A DNA stretch of 64,000 nt, taken from contig NZ_CP150496.1 of NCBI RefSeq assembly GCF_038019025.1, forward strand, positions 1,504,001-1,568,000. Direction: 5' to 3'. Source of the stretch: Polaribacter marinaquae (GTDB lineage Bacteria > Bacteroidota > Bacteroidia > Flavobacteriales > Flavobacteriaceae). The notes beneath the pieces are model-generated. The model was given only the letters and a program-made list of their open reading frames with translations, made no database searches and had not been told where the DNA came from. The translations under genes were made by a program, and so were the position numbers. Of the stretch, positions 26,585-33,888 are shown in pieces (the first letter of the stretch is position 1; each line of letters starts with the position of its first letter).

Positions 26585-28687
26585 TTAACTTACACTTTCA
26601 GCTAAATTATTAGATAAAACTCTAAATTCTTTAACTTTTTTCAACAAAATTTCAGAATCATTGATATATTGCAAACAAAACTCTTTAGATGGTGCATTTT
26701 TATTAATTTGATAAATTAACTCACTAAAAGATGTGTTTAACTCAATTTTACCAGACCCCACAAACAACTCATCAAACTGCTTTATAATTCCTGCGTGGGT
26801 GTTGGTCTTTTTACTTTCTGCCAATAACATTGCTTTAGCAGTATTTACTAAAGATTGATATGCATAATATATGGCCCCAGAATAAATCTCGTTTTTATAA
26901 GATTCTTTAGCATTTTCAATTTTCTCTTCACTTTCTAAAAATAAAGTAGCTATTAAATCGATAACAACACCAGCACACTCACCTATACCAATTGCTTTTA
27001 CATATTTTTCTTCTTCACCCCAATCGATAAAATCTTCTTGGGTTAAATTGGTAACATCTTGTAAATCATGTAAAAAATTATAAAAATACTTTTCTCCTTT
27101 TTCTTTGTAATAATCTACAAATTGTTTTCCGTTGGCATTTGATTCAAAATCATTTAAAATTCTGCGCAACGCTTCCGGACCTCTTCTACTTGGTACTTTT
27201 ACAACTTTGTCGGCTAAAAGAGCATTTCCGTCACCTAAATTACCTCCTCCTAGAAGAACTTGTAACGCTGGTGCTATTAATTTATCTTTTGTTCTTACAG
27301 TCATTCCTTGAAAACCAATGTTTGCCATATTATGCTGCCCACAAGCATTCATACATCCACTAATTTTAATTACTAAATCTTGGTTTTCTAAATACTGAGG
27401 ATATTCTGTAGTAATTACTCTTTCTAATTCTTTAGAAATCCCTGTACTACTTGCAATCCCTAAATTACAAGTATCTGTACCAGGACAAGCCGTAATATCT
27501 ACTGCTTTGTTATAACCTGCTTCTGCAAAACCTAATTTTTCTAATTCTTGATAGAAAAAAGGCACTAATTCTTCTTTTACAAACGGAATTACAATATTCT
27601 GACGTAAAGTTAATCGGACTTCGCTAGCGGCATAATTATCTACTAAATCTGCTAATAAACGTGCTTTATCTGTATAAAAATCACCTAATAAAACTTTAAT
27701 TCCTATTGCTACAAATCCTTTTTGTTTTTGCGGAATTAAGTTTGTGGTTTTCCATAACTCAAATGCTTCTTCGTTTTTAATTTTAACCTTAGGAACATCA
27801 ACAGAAACAGGAGTTGAAGCAACAAAAGCATCAGCATTTATAACAACAGTTTTAAACTCTATTGCTTCTTGTTCTTTGGCTATCAACTCTCTAAAAGCCT
27901 CCAAACCAATATCTTTTAATAAAAATTTCATTCTTGCTTTGGCTCTACTTTTACGTTCGCCATAACGATCAAAAACTCTTAAAACACCTTCCATTACAGG
28001 TATAATTTTATCTGATGGTAAAAACTCATATAAAACATCTGCGTGTCTAGGTTGCGAACCTAAACCACCAGCAACCATTACTTTAAAACCTCTAATACCG
28101 TTTTGAATCTTAGCAATAAAACCTAAATCGTGCATATAAGACAAACCAGTATCTTCATCCGTAGAAGAAAAAGAAACCTTAAATTTACGTCCCATTTCTT
28201 GACAAATTGGATTTCGTAAAAAGAATTTATAAAGAGCGTCTGCATAAGGCGATACATCAAAAGGCTCGTTTACATCTATTCCTGCAGTTTCTGATGCAGT
28301 TACATTTCTAACAACATTACCACAGGCCTCTCTTAAAGTTACATCATCTCTTTCTAATTCTGCCCACAATTCTGGTGTTCTATCTAAATCTACATAGTGA
28401 ATTTGTATATCTTGACGGGTAGTAATATGTAATCTACCTCTTGAATATTCATCAGAAACAGCTGCAATTCTATTTAATTGATTTGTTTTAAGTTTACCAT
28501 AAGGCACCTTAATACGAATCATTTGAACACCTTGCTGTCTTTGGCCATAAACACCTCTAGCTAATCGAAGACTTCTAAATTTTTCTTCATCTATTTGTAG
28601 ATTTTTGAATGCAGCAATCTTATCTGCTAATTCTATAATATCTTTTTCTACAATCGGATTTTCTATTTCTGTTTCAAAACTTCTCAT
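26585..28687 (-). CDS. Siroheme sulfite/nitrite reductase with C-terminal HEPN-like domain
   Basis: 700 residues. Residues ~1-500 are a ferredoxin-type siroheme/[4Fe-4S] reductase: two ferredoxin-like half domains with LHITTRQDIQIHYV and NVTASETAGI, then the cluster ligands in TACPGTDTCNLG (C-x5-C) and SGCMNACGQH (C-x3-C). Genomic context (CysDNH, siroheme genes, ferredoxin and FNR) points to sulfite rather than nitrite. Residues ~540-700 are an extra helical domain with YSGAIYYAYQSLVNTAKAMLL and THAGIIKQF, resembling HEPN/MNT-associated helical bundles. The R-x4-6-H ribonuclease motif is not seen, so a binding or assembly role is more likely than RNase activity. Confidence 0.85.
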   Translation of the reverse strand: MRSFETEIENPIVEKDIIELADKIAAFKNLQIDEEKFRSLRLARGVYGQRQQGVQMIRIKVPYGKLKTNQLNRIAAVSDEYSRGRLHITTRQDIQIHYVDLDRTPELWAELERDDVTLREACGNVVRNVTASETAGIDVNEPFDVSPYADALYKFFLRNPICQEMGRKFKVSFSSTDEDTGLSYMHDLGFIAKIQNGIRGFKVMVAGGLGSQPRHADVLYEFLPSDKIIPVMEGVLRVFDRYGERKSRAKARMKFLLKDIGLEAFRELIAKEQEAIEFKTVVINADAFVASTPVSVDVPKVKIKNEEAFELWKTTNLIPQKQKGFVAIGIKVLLGDFYTDKARLLADLVDNYAASEVRLTLRQNIVIPFVKEELVPFFYQELEKLGFAEAGYNKAVDITACPGTDTCNLGIASSTGISKELERVITTEYPQYLENQDLVIKISGCMNACGQHNMANIGFQGMTVRTKDKLIAPALQVLLGGGNLGDGNALLADKVVKVPSRRGPEALRRILNDFESNANGKQFVDYYKEKGEKYFYNFLHDLQDVTNLTQEDFIDWGEEEKYVKAIGIGECAGVVIDLIATLFLESEEKIENAKESYKNEIYSGAIYYAYQSLVNTAKAMLLAESKKTNTHAGIIKQFDELFVGSGKIELNTSFSELIYQINKNAPSKEFCLQYINDSEILLKKVKEFRVLSNNLAESVS

Positions 28688-28766
28688 AATATGCCCAAAC
28701 TAACCTCTTATTTAAGAGAGGAACTCTTACTTGGGTGTAAGAATTTTATTTATAATTTCTTTTTTA

Positions 28767-28783
28767 CCTATAGGATTAGTAGG
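28767..28783 (-). promoter_or_regulatory. Second candidate sulfur-operator dyad, upstream of the sulfite reductase
   Basis: On the minus strand CCTACTAATCCTATAGG, 17 nt, agrees at 12 of 17 positions with the dyad at 32012-32028 and keeps its CCTA..TAGG ends. It lies in the 145-nt gap between cysN and the reductase gene. Confidence 0.4.
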
Positions 28784-28832
28784 TTTATAAATTCACGAAT
28801 ACTACTTTATTTTTTAAATAAATTAAAAACTT

Positions 28833-30080
28833 TTATTTTATGAATCCGACACCAACTGTGTTGTTGGTTTTAGGGTTAATCAAAATAAATAAACCATTTG
28901 ATTTGTTATCTTTAAAAGAATCGAATGTTAATGGTTTGCTTAATTTTAAGTGAATATCTCCTATTTGATTTAGTTCTAATTCTGAAGGATTTTCTTCTAT
29001 ACCAGAAAAATCGGTTTTAATGATACTTGATAATTGAGTTATTTTTGCCTGAGCATCATTTACACCATGTTTAATATAATATTTTTGTGATGGTTGTAAA
29101 GATTCTTTATCCATCCAACAAACAGTAGCTTCTAACTGTTTTGAAATTTTTGGTTCTTCTTTCGATTTCACCAACATATCTCCTCTACTTACATTAACAT
29201 TGTCTTCTAAAGTTAGTGTTACAGAACTTCCTCTTTTTGCTAATTGATATTCTGTATCAAAAAAATTAATTGATTTAATTTTTGATTTTGTTTGAGAAGG
29301 TAAAACAGTAATTTCATCTCCAACTTCTAAATCTCCACCATAAATTTTACCTGCATATCCTCTAAAATCGTGGTACTCTTCGGTTTTAGGTCTGATGACA
29401 GTTTGAACCGGAAAACGAGTTTGAGAAGCATCATTAATAGCGGAAGCATCTAAATTTTCTAAATGATGCATTAAAGTTTCTCCTTTATACCAAGGCATAT
29501 TATCAGATTTATCAACAACATTATCTCCTTTTAATGCTGATAAAGGAATGAACGTTAAATTCTGACCTTTGTACTCGCTTTTACTTGCTAAATATTCAAT
29601 TTCTCCTTTTATTATGTTGTATTTTTCTTCAGAAAAATCAACTAAATCCATTTTATTAACAGCAATTACAACATCTTTAATCCTTAATAAATTATTGATA
29701 AAAAAATGTCTATATGTTTGTTCTACAACTCCGTTTCTAGCATCAATTAAAACGATAGAAGCTTGTGCTGTAGAAGCACCAGTAACCATATTTCTTGTGT
29801 ATTCTATATGACCTGGTGTATCTGCAATAATGAAACTTTTACTTGGTGTAGAAAAATAAATATGTGCAACATCTATTGTAATACCTTGTTCGCGTTCTGC
29901 AACCAAACCATCTGTAGCTAAAGAAAAATCTAAATAATCAAAACCTCTTTGTCTACTTTTTTCTTCTATAGCTTCTAACTTATCATCTGTTAATGATTTT
30001 GTATCGTATAAAATTCTACCAATTAAGGTACTTTTACCATCATCTACACTTCCTGCTGTTGCTATTTTTAGTACTTTCAT
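28833..30080 (-). CDS. cysN: Sulfate adenylyltransferase subunit 1 (GTPase)
   Basis: 415 residues. GTPase subunit that powers formation of APS from sulfate and ATP by CysD. GTP-binding motifs: GSVDDGKSTLIGR at residues 10-22, DTPGH, and NKMDLVDF; the switch stretch DGLVAEREQGITIDVAH is typical. Two C-terminal beta-barrel domains follow. The protein ends there: no fused APS kinase (CysC) domain, which in many bacteria follows CysN. Encoded after cysD with a 115-nt gap containing a hairpin repeat. Confidence 0.95.
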   Translation of the reverse strand: MKVLKIATAGSVDDGKSTLIGRILYDTKSLTDDKLEAIEEKSRQRGFDYLDFSLATDGLVAEREQGITIDVAHIYFSTPSKSFIIADTPGHIEYTRNMVTGASTAQASIVLIDARNGVVEQTYRHFFINNLLRIKDVVIAVNKMDLVDFSEEKYNIIKGEIEYLASKSEYKGQNLTFIPLSALKGDNVVDKSDNMPWYKGETLMHHLENLDASAINDASQTRFPVQTVIRPKTEEYHDFRGYAGKIYGGDLEVGDEITVLPSQTKSKIKSINFFDTEYQLAKRGSSVTLTLEDNVNVSRGDMLVKSKEEPKISKQLEATVCWMDKESLQPSQKYYIKHGVNDAQAKITQLSSIIKTDFSGIEENPSELELNQIGDIHLKLSKPLTFDSFKDNKSNGLFILINPKTNNTVGVGFIK

Positions 30081-30099
30081 TTTTTATCAGCTCTTTGCT

Positions 30100-30172
30100 A
30101 TTCGCTTTTGGCTTTTAGCTTATTTTGTATTCTTTTTATTTTTGTGCTAATGACTAAAGCCAAAAGCTAAAG
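30100..30172. repeat. Intra-operon hairpin repeat R2
   Basis: TTCGCTTTTGGCTTTTAGCTTATTT on the left and GCCAAAAGCTAAAG on the right. GCTTTTGGCTTT and AAAGCCAAAAGC pair over 12 bp across a ~45-nt loop, between cysD and cysN. Related to R1 at 25174-25211. Confidence 0.55.
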
Positions 30173-30195
30173 ACTTAAATTTTCTGAAGAAAATT

Positions 30196-31101
30196 TTAGA
30201 AATATCCTTGTTGTTTTCTTTTTTCCATTGCCGCCTCAGAACGTTTATCATCAATTCTTGCTCCTCTTTCTGATATCGAGGAATCTCGAATTTCTTCTAC
30301 CACCTTTTCTATATCTACGGCATCAGATAAAACAGCAGCGGTACAACTCATATCGCCTACGGTTCTAAAACGAACCATTTTCTCTATAACTTCCTCTTCT
30401 TCATCTCTGTAAACTACCTCATCATCCGCAGACCAAATCATGCCATCTCTCACAAAAATTTTTCTTTTATGAGCGAAATATATAGACGGAATTTCAATTT
30501 TTTCTTCTTTTATGTACGACCAAACGTCAAGCTCTGTCCAGTTTGATATCGGAAACACACGTACATTTTGCCCTAAATCAATACGTCCGTTTAGCATATC
30601 GAAAACTTCTGGACGTTGATTTTTCTCATCCCATTGCCCAAAATCATCTCTTACAGAAAAGATTCTTTCTTTAGCTCTTGCTTTTTCTTCATCTCTTCTT
30701 GCACCACCAATACATGCGTCAAAACCAAACTCTTCGATAGCGTCTAACAAAGTTTCTGTTTGTAACATGTTTCTACTTGCGTATCTACCAGATTCTTCTT
30801 TAACACGACCAGAATCTATGTTATCTTGTACATTTCTAACAATTAATTCTACGCCCAACTCTTTAGCTAAACGATCTCTAAACTCTATAGTTTCGGGGAA
30901 ATTGTGCCCTGTATCTATGTGCATTAAAGGAAAAGGAATTTTTGCAGGATAAAATGCTTTTTGCGCTAAACGCACTAAAGTTATACTGTCTTTTCCGCCA
31001 GAAAAAAGTAACACTGGTTTTTCGAACTGCGCAACTACTTCTCTAAATATATATATTGCTTCACTTTCTAAAGCATCTACTTGTATTGTTCTTTGATTCA
31101 T
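30196..31101 (-). CDS. cysD: Sulfate adenylyltransferase subunit 2
   Basis: 301 residues from the ATG at 31101. Upstream in-frame starts at 31131 and 31107 are less likely, because AAAAGAG lies at proper Shine-Dalgarno distance only from 31101. The PP-loop SGGKDS is at residues 34-39, with MHIDTGHNFPET, VRVFPISNWTELDVWSYI, and the C-terminal RFRTVGDMSCT..VES-like region (here GDMSCTAAVLSDAVDIEKVVEEI). It makes APS together with CysN. Starts within a dozen bases of the cysH stop. Confidence 0.95.
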   Translation of the reverse strand: MNQRTIQVDALESEAIYIFREVVAQFEKPVLLFSGGKDSITLVRLAQKAFYPAKIPFPLMHIDTGHNFPETIEFRDRLAKELGVELIVRNVQDNIDSGRVKEESGRYASRNMLQTETLLDAIEEFGFDACIGGARRDEEKARAKERIFSVRDDFGQWDEKNQRPEVFDMLNGRIDLGQNVRVFPISNWTELDVWSYIKEEKIEIPSIYFAHKRKIFVRDGMIWSADDEVVYRDEEEEVIEKMVRFRTVGDMSCTAAVLSDAVDIEKVVEEIRDSSISERGARIDDKRSEAAMEKRKQQGYF

Positions 31102-31112
31102 AATCATCTCTT

Positions 31113-31727
31113 TTAGATATGCAAACCACATTCTCTATTACTTTCTACTTTTGTTGGATCGAAATATGTGAACTCGTTTGGTAAGTTTTTTTCGATTAAA
31201 TAAGCATCTAATTCTTTGTCTGTGCTATTGTAAAACGGACTGACTTTTAAAATACCATCTTTACTTACAGATACAACATCTATACTATCTCTAAATGCAG
31301 TTTGTCCTTTTCTTAAATTTGTAAACCAAACATCTGGTTGATGTTCTTGCATAGCTCTTGTAAAAGGCTCTAACTTAACTTGCTTTGTAAACTCTGCATG
31401 TTTTGGATCTTCGATTGACGGAACACCTAACACAACATTTCTATGAGCAACTGTTTGCTTAGGTGTGTATAATTGAATGTTTAAATTCAATTTTTCAATC
31501 AATTCTTCTGCGTGTCTGTATGTTTGTACTGTGTTATAACCTGTATCGCACCAAATTACTTTAATGTCTTTTTTTACTTCTGTTACCGCATTTAAAATAA
31601 CAACCTCATAAGGCCTAAAATTTGTAGTAATTACTGCATTTTTAGCGATTGAAATTGCCCAAGAAATTATTTCTTTTGGGCTTTTGTTTTTTAATTCAGC
31701 ATTTATTTTATCTAAATCTAGGTTCAT
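31113..31727 (-). CDS. cysH: PAPS/APS reductase without iron-sulfur cluster motif
   Basis: 204 residues from the ATG at 31727, whose A overlaps the upstream stop in a TAATG junction; an earlier ATG at 31754 lies inside the DUF2061 gene. It reduces activated sulfate to sulfite using thioredoxin or glutaredoxin. Substrate-loop features: WCDTGYNTVQTYRHAEEL, VWFTNLRKGQTAFRDSI, and the catalytic C-terminal ECGLH. The two cysteine pairs (CC...CxxC) that bind [4Fe-4S] in assimilatory APS reductases are absent, which usually means a PAPS enzyme, yet no APS kinase gene is in the block. Confidence 0.9.
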   Translation of the reverse strand: MNLDLDKINAELKNKSPKEIISWAISIAKNAVITTNFRPYEVVILNAVTEVKKDIKVIWCDTGYNTVQTYRHAEELIEKLNLNIQLYTPKQTVAHRNVVLGVPSIEDPKHAEFTKQVKLEPFTRAMQEHQPDVWFTNLRKGQTAFRDSIDVVSVSKDGILKVSPFYNSTDKELDAYLIEKNLPNEFTYFDPTKVESNRECGLHI

Positions 31728-31990
31728 TATTTTCCCCATTTTATTTTGTTCCAAATTCTTTCGTGAAAAAAGTATAATATTAACTTCGTTACAAAGTCTA
31801 CAGATGCAATAGAAGTTGCCAAACCTATTTTACCAGTTAAAAAATAAGACACAACTAAAGTATCTAAAGTACCTATAAGTCTCCAGCTTAAAGCTTTTAT
31901 TACACTTCGTAAAGGTTTTTCAGACGTTTTATCTTCTGTAAAACCTCTACTTTGTGTTTTTTTACTAAAAATGATTTGATTTAAAATCAT
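31727..31990 (-). CDS. DUF2061 small membrane protein
   Basis: 87 residues. The DUF2061 core RSVIKALSWRLIGTLDTLVVSYFLTG is followed by GLATSIASVDFVTKLILYFFHERIWNKIKWG, giving two likely membrane helices (~45-62 and ~64-80). First gene of the sulfate block; it overlaps cysH by TAATG, so the two are translationally coupled. Biochemical function is not known to me. Its fixed place at the head of the operon suggests a role in sulfate or sulfite handling at the membrane. Confidence 0.85.
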   Translation of the reverse strand: MILNQIIFSKKTQSRGFTEDKTSEKPLRSVIKALSWRLIGTLDTLVVSYFLTGKIGLATSIASVDFVTKLILYFFHERIWNKIKWGK

Positions 31991-32011
31991 AGTTATTAAT
32001 TAATTCAATTA

Positions 32012-32028
32012 CCTACTAGTTTGGTAGG
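32012..32028 (-). promoter_or_regulatory. Candidate operator dyad at the transcription start of the sulfate operon
   Basis: On the minus strand CCTACCAAACTAGTAGG, a 17-nt imperfect palindrome with CCTAC/GTAGG ends. It begins 7 nt downstream of a perfect promoter, so it covers the start site, the usual place for a repressor. The nearby Rrf2 gene is the obvious candidate regulator. A related site lies at 28767-28783. Confidence 0.55.
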
Positions 32029-32034
32029 ACAATG

Positions 32035-32066
32035 CAAACCTACGGTAATTTTTATTAGTTTAACAA
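32035..32066 (-). promoter_or_regulatory. Promoter of the sulfate assimilation operon
   Basis: TTG (32064-32066), 21 nt, then TAGGTTTG (32035-32042) on the minus strand: an exact match to the Bacteroidota consensus TTG-N17-23-TAnnTTTG, 44 nt before the DUF2061 start. Confidence 0.75.
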
Positions 32067-32199
32067 GGATTCTTGTCAATTTTCATTTAAACCCTATAGA
32101 TTTAATAGATTAATAAAAATAATAAATAAATTTTGCGAATCTTAAACCTAAAACGACTTAAGACCAACAATTATTTACCAATAAAATTCAAATATTATT

Positions 32200-32613
32200 T
32201 TAGCACTTACAGAGATCTGCTAATGAAGTATTTCTAAAAATATCTAGCGTATTATCTCTCACCTTAATCATTAAACGATGCACAGAACATGCATTTTCAT
32301 CTGGGCAATCATCACATTTTTCGTAAAAGTTTAAACTTACGCAAGGCACCATAGATATTGGCCCTTCTAAAATACGCATAACAGTTGTCATTGGAATATC
32401 CGAAGGACTTTTAAGTAAATAATAACCACCGCCTTTTCCTTTTTTAGAACCTAAAATTCCGTTTTTACGAAGTGTTAACAAAATAGTTTCTAAAAATTTT
32501 AGGGAAATATTTTCGCTCTTAGAAATTGTAGCAATTGCAACAGGATTTTTATTTTCTTGTTTTGCTAAATAAGTAAGCGCTTTTATTCCGTATTTTGTCT
32601 TTTTTGAAAGCAT
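32200..32613 (-). CDS. Rrf2-family transcriptional regulator
   Basis: 137 residues. Winged helix at the N-terminus: MLSKKTKYGIKALTYLAKQ, recognition region SENISLKFLETILLTLRKNGIL, wing GSKKGKGGGYYLL. The C-terminal part has a cysteine cluster C91-x8-C100-x2-C103-x5-C109, plus C135 and C137, which could sense redox state or hold an Fe-S cluster as in IscR/RirA-like members; CymR, the cysteine regulator, is also in this family. Encoded on the same strand directly upstream of the sulfate block, so control of that operon is the natural inference. Confidence 0.88.
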   Translation of the reverse strand: MLSKKTKYGIKALTYLAKQENKNPVAIATISKSENISLKFLETILLTLRKNGILGSKKGKGGGYYLLKSPSDIPMTTVMRILEGPISMVPCVSLNFYEKCDDCPDENACSVHRLMIKVRDNTLDIFRNTSLADLCKC

Positions 32614-32642
32614 TAATTTACTAGATTTTTAATAAATATGTA

Positions 32643-33830
32643 CTATTTAGTTGTGTGGCTTTTATCTAAATTATAGAAAGTAGCTTGTGCAAAATCTGTA
32701 GCATCGCCAGAGTTATTTAAATGGTAAACACCTGCTTTAAAATACATGTACTGCCCACCAACATTATAACCGCTATTAACCATATCTACAGTTTTAGATA
32801 CATCATCTTTACCGTCTCTACTAATTGTTATTGTTAAATTATCTCCAACAACTTTTATCGAATAAGTAAACTTTTCATTCAGTGCAATTCCGTCTGTCGG
32901 ATTGGAAGCACTACTGCTTCTAGAACCAATTAACTCGTACCATTGCTCGCTACCATTACCGTCTGTTGGTTCGTGTGCAAAATAAATAGAACCTAAAGCA
33001 TTGTCTTTTAATTTTCTGTAGTAAATTCTTACAGGCTCATCATCATTTGCATGAATTTGACCAATTACTAACCTACCAACATGACTACTATTACCTGTAG
33101 TAGTAACATTATTAATAGCAAGTGTTGCATTCATTTCTCCGTCGAAACCAGCTGCTGCATTTAAATCCGCAGAAGGGGCAGTACCAAAAACCCAATTATT
33201 TTTATTTACACCTTTAGTACTAATACTTGTATTTGTACCGCGTAACATTTCTCTTAACTCAACTCTGGTGTAACTTGTGTTTGCAGAAGTTTTAAAACCA
33301 TCTACAGGACATTTAAAAACTATTCCACCATCATCCGAAGTATAAAAATATTTATTATTTTGATATTTATTATTTAATTCGCTTACAGTAATTGTAGTTG
33401 CTATACCGTTTCCGTTATTTTCTGGAATACTTAAATTCCAAGTTGATAAATCAAAGTTTTCTGATGGTGCTTTCGTAACATTTTCTCTAGCCGCTTGCTT
33501 TACCTCTATTGTTTCTGATAAACTTAAACCAGAAATTTGTATCGTTCCTGTTCGGGCATTTAATGTTGTGTTTTCTGAAACAGTAACATCAATTTTACCA
33601 TTATTAGAACTAGAAGCTGGTGTAACAGAAATCCAATTTTGGTTTGCGGTCACACTCCAATCAATATTAGAAGAAATATTAACTGATTTTGTTTCTTCTT
33701 GAGCCGAAAATTCTGACAAAGAATTTACAGTTAATTTTTCTATAAAAATATCTTCTGTGGTTTCACTAGAACCACAACTTAAGATTAATGTTAGAAAGAT
33801 AAAAGAAAAAATATTTTGTAATAATCGCAT
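32643..33830 (-). CDS. Alginate lyase lipoprotein, PL7 family with BACON domain
   Basis: 395 residues. A lipoprotein signal ends LILSC (C19). Residues ~30-113 form a BACON domain (SSNIDWSVTANQNWISVTP). Residues ~125-390 are a polysaccharide lyase family 7 jelly roll with the three family signatures: TRVELREM (R-x-E-L), IGQIHAND (Q-I-H) and YFKAGVYHLN (Y-F-K-A-G-x-Y). In PL7 the QIH form is generally linked to guluronate-containing blocks. It is probably anchored on the outer membrane to cut brown-algal alginate. No TonB receptor, other lyases or uptake genes are adjacent. Confidence 0.88.
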   Translation of the reverse strand: MRLLQNIFSFIFLTLILSCGSSETTEDIFIEKLTVNSLSEFSAQEETKSVNISSNIDWSVTANQNWISVTPASSSNNGKIDVTVSENTTLNARTGTIQISGLSLSETIEVKQAARENVTKAPSENFDLSTWNLSIPENNGNGIATTITVSELNNKYQNNKYFYTSDDGGIVFKCPVDGFKTSANTSYTRVELREMLRGTNTSISTKGVNKNNWVFGTAPSADLNAAAGFDGEMNATLAINNVTTTGNSSHVGRLVIGQIHANDDEPVRIYYRKLKDNALGSIYFAHEPTDGNGSEQWYELIGSRSSSASNPTDGIALNEKFTYSIKVVGDNLTITISRDGKDDVSKTVDMVNSGYNVGGQYMYFKAGVYHLNNSGDATDFAQATFYNLDKSHTTK

Positions 33831-33888
33831 AAAATCTTTTGATTTAATAAACCTTAAAGGTAGTAAAAAGAATAATTAAATATTAATT

